Of a stretch of DNA of 64,000 bases, positions 62,394 through 64,000 are shown in pieces. Numbering within the stretch: the stretch's first letter is position 1; each line of letters begins with the position of its first letter. The notes beneath the pieces are model-generated. The model was not told where the DNA came from, searched no databases, and worked only from the letters and a program-made list of their open reading frames with translations. This stretch comes from Marinobacterium jannaschii DSM 6295 (GTDB taxonomy: Bacteria; Pseudomonadota; Gammaproteobacteria; Pseudomonadales; Balneatricaceae): positions 62,001 through 126,000 of the forward strand of contig NZ_JHVJ01000006.1 in NCBI RefSeq assembly GCF_000620085.1, written 5' to 3'. The translations under genes and the position numbers were made by a program.

Positions 62394-62993
62394 TCAGTTG
62401 GTATCGTCGTAGCGATAGGTTTTCGCACTAAGATTCATCGTCAGCTGGTCATTCCCGGCAGTCTTAATATCATAGTCATGCAGGGTCACGATGCGGGGCG
62501 TTGCCGCGACACCGCTGACGAACTGTCCCATCTGATGATAACTGCCGGTCACGGTAATGTTGATCGGCAGCTCGATATAGAACGCTTCCTTACGTTCGTC
62601 AGCCAATGCAATACTGGCAATATCAAGTCCGCTTTCGCGACCAATGGTAGTGATATCGTCCAGCAGTCCCGGCACTTCCTTCTGGGTCGGGAGCTGTTGC
62701 AATAACACCGCAAACCGTTCCTCAACATCCGCCATCTGCTTGCGCAGTGCATCCAGACTGGCAACCTGGTAAGCCTTGGCCTGGTATTGCTGTTTAAGTT
62801 CCTGCTCTTTGGCTATAGCACGATCCAGCTGGGTGATCTTCTCGCTAACATAAAAGTGCATACCAAGAAAAATAATGGCAGAGAAAACAATCAGATAAGT
62901 AATGATTTTGACGCCGATAGGCCAGGTGCCCGCGGTATTAAAATCCAGATCATTGATATCGAAGCCCTTAAAGGCGTTCTTGAAACTATCCAT
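62394..62993 (-). CDS. pilO: Type IV pilus assembly protein PilO
   Basis: 199 residues: short cytoplasmic N-terminus with FKGFDINDLDFNTAGTWPIGVKI, one membrane span (IITYLIVFSAIIFLGMHFYV), a coiled coil (~50-105, EKITQLDRAIAKEQELKQQY) and a ferredoxin-like periplasmic domain (~115-195). It pairs with PilN and aligns the pilus machine. It begins eight bases after the pilN stop. Confidence 0.95.
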   Translation of the reverse strand: MDSFKNAFKGFDINDLDFNTAGTWPIGVKIITYLIVFSAIIFLGMHFYVSEKITQLDRAIAKEQELKQQYQAKAYQVASLDALRKQMADVEERFAVLLQQLPTQKEVPGLLDDITTIGRESGLDIASIALADERKEAFYIELPINITVTGSYHQMGQFVSGVAATPRIVTLHDYDIKTAGNDQLTMNLSAKTYRYDDTN

Positions 62994-63001
62994 GCGCCCT
63001 G

Positions 63002-63550
63002 CTACTCCTCCGCTTCCAGTTTCTGAGCGGTGATCTGAACGCTGAGGTCAAAGCTCTTGCGCTCCTTCTCGGCCCCCACCTTTTTCAGGTTGGGCTCACC
63101 GAACCACTCCGAACGATCCAGATTACGCATCAGTTCCGAAACATCCAGGTTATCGTCGGCGACACCCTGAACCTGTACGCTGCTATCCTTACGTACCAGC
63201 TGGTTATAGTTAACGCCTTCAGGCACTACCCTTACCAGCTCATCGAAGATCCGCACGGTGACCGGCCGGTTCCCCTGCAAATCACTGATAGCGTTCAGAC
63301 GTTCCAGCAGGCGTTCACGCTTCTCACGCAGCTCCCTGATCTCCTTAATCTTCTGATCAAGTACAGATACTTCCTGCTGGAGGTAGTTGTTACGTTTCTT
63401 CTGACGGTCCTGCTGGAGGTCAATGTAGTAACCGATTCCCAGTACCGTGATCGCCGCCAACAGGGCAGCACTCCCCATATTGGTAAAAAAGCGCTTTTGC
63501 ATGACAACATTGCGCTCTTCCCGCCAGGGCCTCAGGTTGATAGTTGGCAT
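63002..63550 (-). CDS. pilN: Type IV pilus assembly protein PilN
   Basis: 182 residues starting with the conserved cytoplasmic motif INLRPWREER, which binds the groove of PilM. One membrane span (GSAALLAAITVLGIGYYI), a charged coiled coil (~45-90), and a ferredoxin-like domain (~95-178; VRIFDELVRVVPEGVNYNQLVRKDSSVQVQGVADDNLDVSELMRNLDRSEWFGEPNL). It forms heterodimers with PilO. It starts ten bases after the pilM stop. Confidence 0.95.
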   Translation of the reverse strand: MPTINLRPWREERNVVMQKRFFTNMGSAALLAAITVLGIGYYIDLQQDRQKKRNNYLQQEVSVLDQKIKEIRELREKRERLLERLNAISDLQGNRPVTVRIFDELVRVVPEGVNYNQLVRKDSSVQVQGVADDNLDVSELMRNLDRSEWFGEPNLKKVGAEKERKSFDLSVQITAQKLEAEE

Positions 63551-63560
63551 TCAGGTCTTC

Positions 63561-64000
63561 CTAGCTCATTGGGGTTCGCATCGCCAGCCCGCTGGCCTTA
63601 ACCAGTGAAGCAGCATCCTGTTGCAGTCGGGACGCCACCAGCTTGGGGCTGATCGCCATACCGGCAAAGGGATTGGCTTTTTCCGTTGTTATCCCCAACT
63701 CATCGGCAATATCTTCGACAAGTTGAGGCATGGCACTGCAACCACCGAGCAAAAAGAGTCGGTTAAGGCTGCTGTGGACACCCGATGAGTAGAATAACTG
63801 CAGCGCCCTGGAGATCTGCTGGGCCACTGTCTTACGGAAGGGATCTATGAATATCGCACTCAGTTCTGAGTTGAGCTCGCCGTTTTTCAGCTGATGTTCC
63901 AGGATTTCAGTTTCAGTGCCGGTATGCTGGCTTAACGCATTAATCAGTTCGGCGCTGCCAAAAGCCTGCTCACGGTGGTAGATAATCTTGCCGTGCTGGA
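63561..64000 (-). CDS. pilM: Type IV pilus assembly protein PilM, 5' end outside window
   Basis: The frame is open from the pilM stop at 63561 to the window edge, giving the C-terminal ~146 residues; an internal GTG at 63827 is not the start. The seen part matches the actin-like fold of PilM/FtsA: HSSLNRLFLLGGCSAMPQLVEDIADELGITTEKANPFAGM has the ATP-site GG motif, and the upstream part FRKTVAQQISRALQLFYSS is the usual helix before it. PilM is the cytoplasmic ring that anchors PilN. First gene of pilMNOPQ. Confidence 0.94.
   Translation of the reverse strand, partial: QHGKIIYHREQAFGSAELINALSQHTGTETEILEHQLKNGELNSELSAIFIDPFRKTVAQQISRALQLFYSSGVHSSLNRLFLLGGCSAMPQLVEDIADELGITTEKANPFAGMAISPKLVASRLQQDAASLVKASGLAMRTPMS

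Overview
The window looks like a chromosomal segment of a marine gammaproteobacterium of the Oceanospirillales/Pseudomonadales type. This is inferred from gene content: a complete periplasmic nitrate reductase operon (napEFDAGHBC), a two-gene fatty-acid oxidation operon (fadBA), a Pseudomonas-type functional amyloid operon (fapABCDEF), and the order pilMNOPQ-aroK-aroB-damX-gltB-gltD also found in Pseudomonas. Base composition is moderately GC-rich and fairly even. No rRNA, tRNA, CRISPR array, insertion sequence or prophage is visible.

Layout. 1-5 kb: end of a peroxiredoxin gene, a patatin-like protein, a lipoprotein, an XRE regulator between two palindromes, and a two-gene exopolysaccharide module (degenerate GGDEF plus PilZ protein, then a polyprenyl-phosphate sugar transferase). 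5-18.8 kb: a Cache-HAMP-GGDEF diguanylate cyclase, ackA-pta, an M14 amidohydrolase overlapping a GCS2-type ligase, two solute-binding-domain sensors carrying GGDEF or GGDEF-EAL, and a cyclic-nucleotide-binding protein. 18.9-30.8 kb: respiration and beta-oxidation (fadBA, nap operon with an ANR/FNR-like box, etfBA). 30.9-34.8 kb: a GntR/UTRA regulator divergent from an alkaline-phosphatase-superfamily enzyme and a HAD phosphatase, with two PhnF-like operators between them; then a LysE exporter and a DUF3365 haem protein. 34.9-40.1 kb: the fap amyloid operon. 41-42.3 kb: a sigma-54 activator with a degenerate receiver. 42.4-48.4 kb: a partial Tad locus (secretin, TadG-, TadE- and TadF-like proteins, TadZ, TadD) without visible motor ATPase, platform proteins or pilin. 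49-50 kb: a receiver-AraC regulator. 50-64 kb: gltBD, damX, aroBK and the type IV pilus assembly genes pilQPONM (pilM cut by the window end).

How it fits together. Much of the window concerns surface attachment and its control: amyloid fibres, a Tad-like secretion apparatus, type IV pili, an exopolysaccharide-initiating transferase, and several cyclic-di-GMP proteins. The most coherent new signal is upstream of fapA: a correctly spaced -24/-12 sigma-54 promoter, a set of CTGT-n-ACAG palindromes further upstream, and a GAFTGA-type activator gene immediately beyond, insulated by its own terminator. I infer that this activator drives the amyloid operon from those palindromes. Other signals worth checking are the very Gly/Tyr/Lys-rich FapC linker, strong 12-bp hairpins between fapC-fapD and gltB-gltD, and a 102-nt nested inverted-repeat element upstream of the Tad-type secretin.
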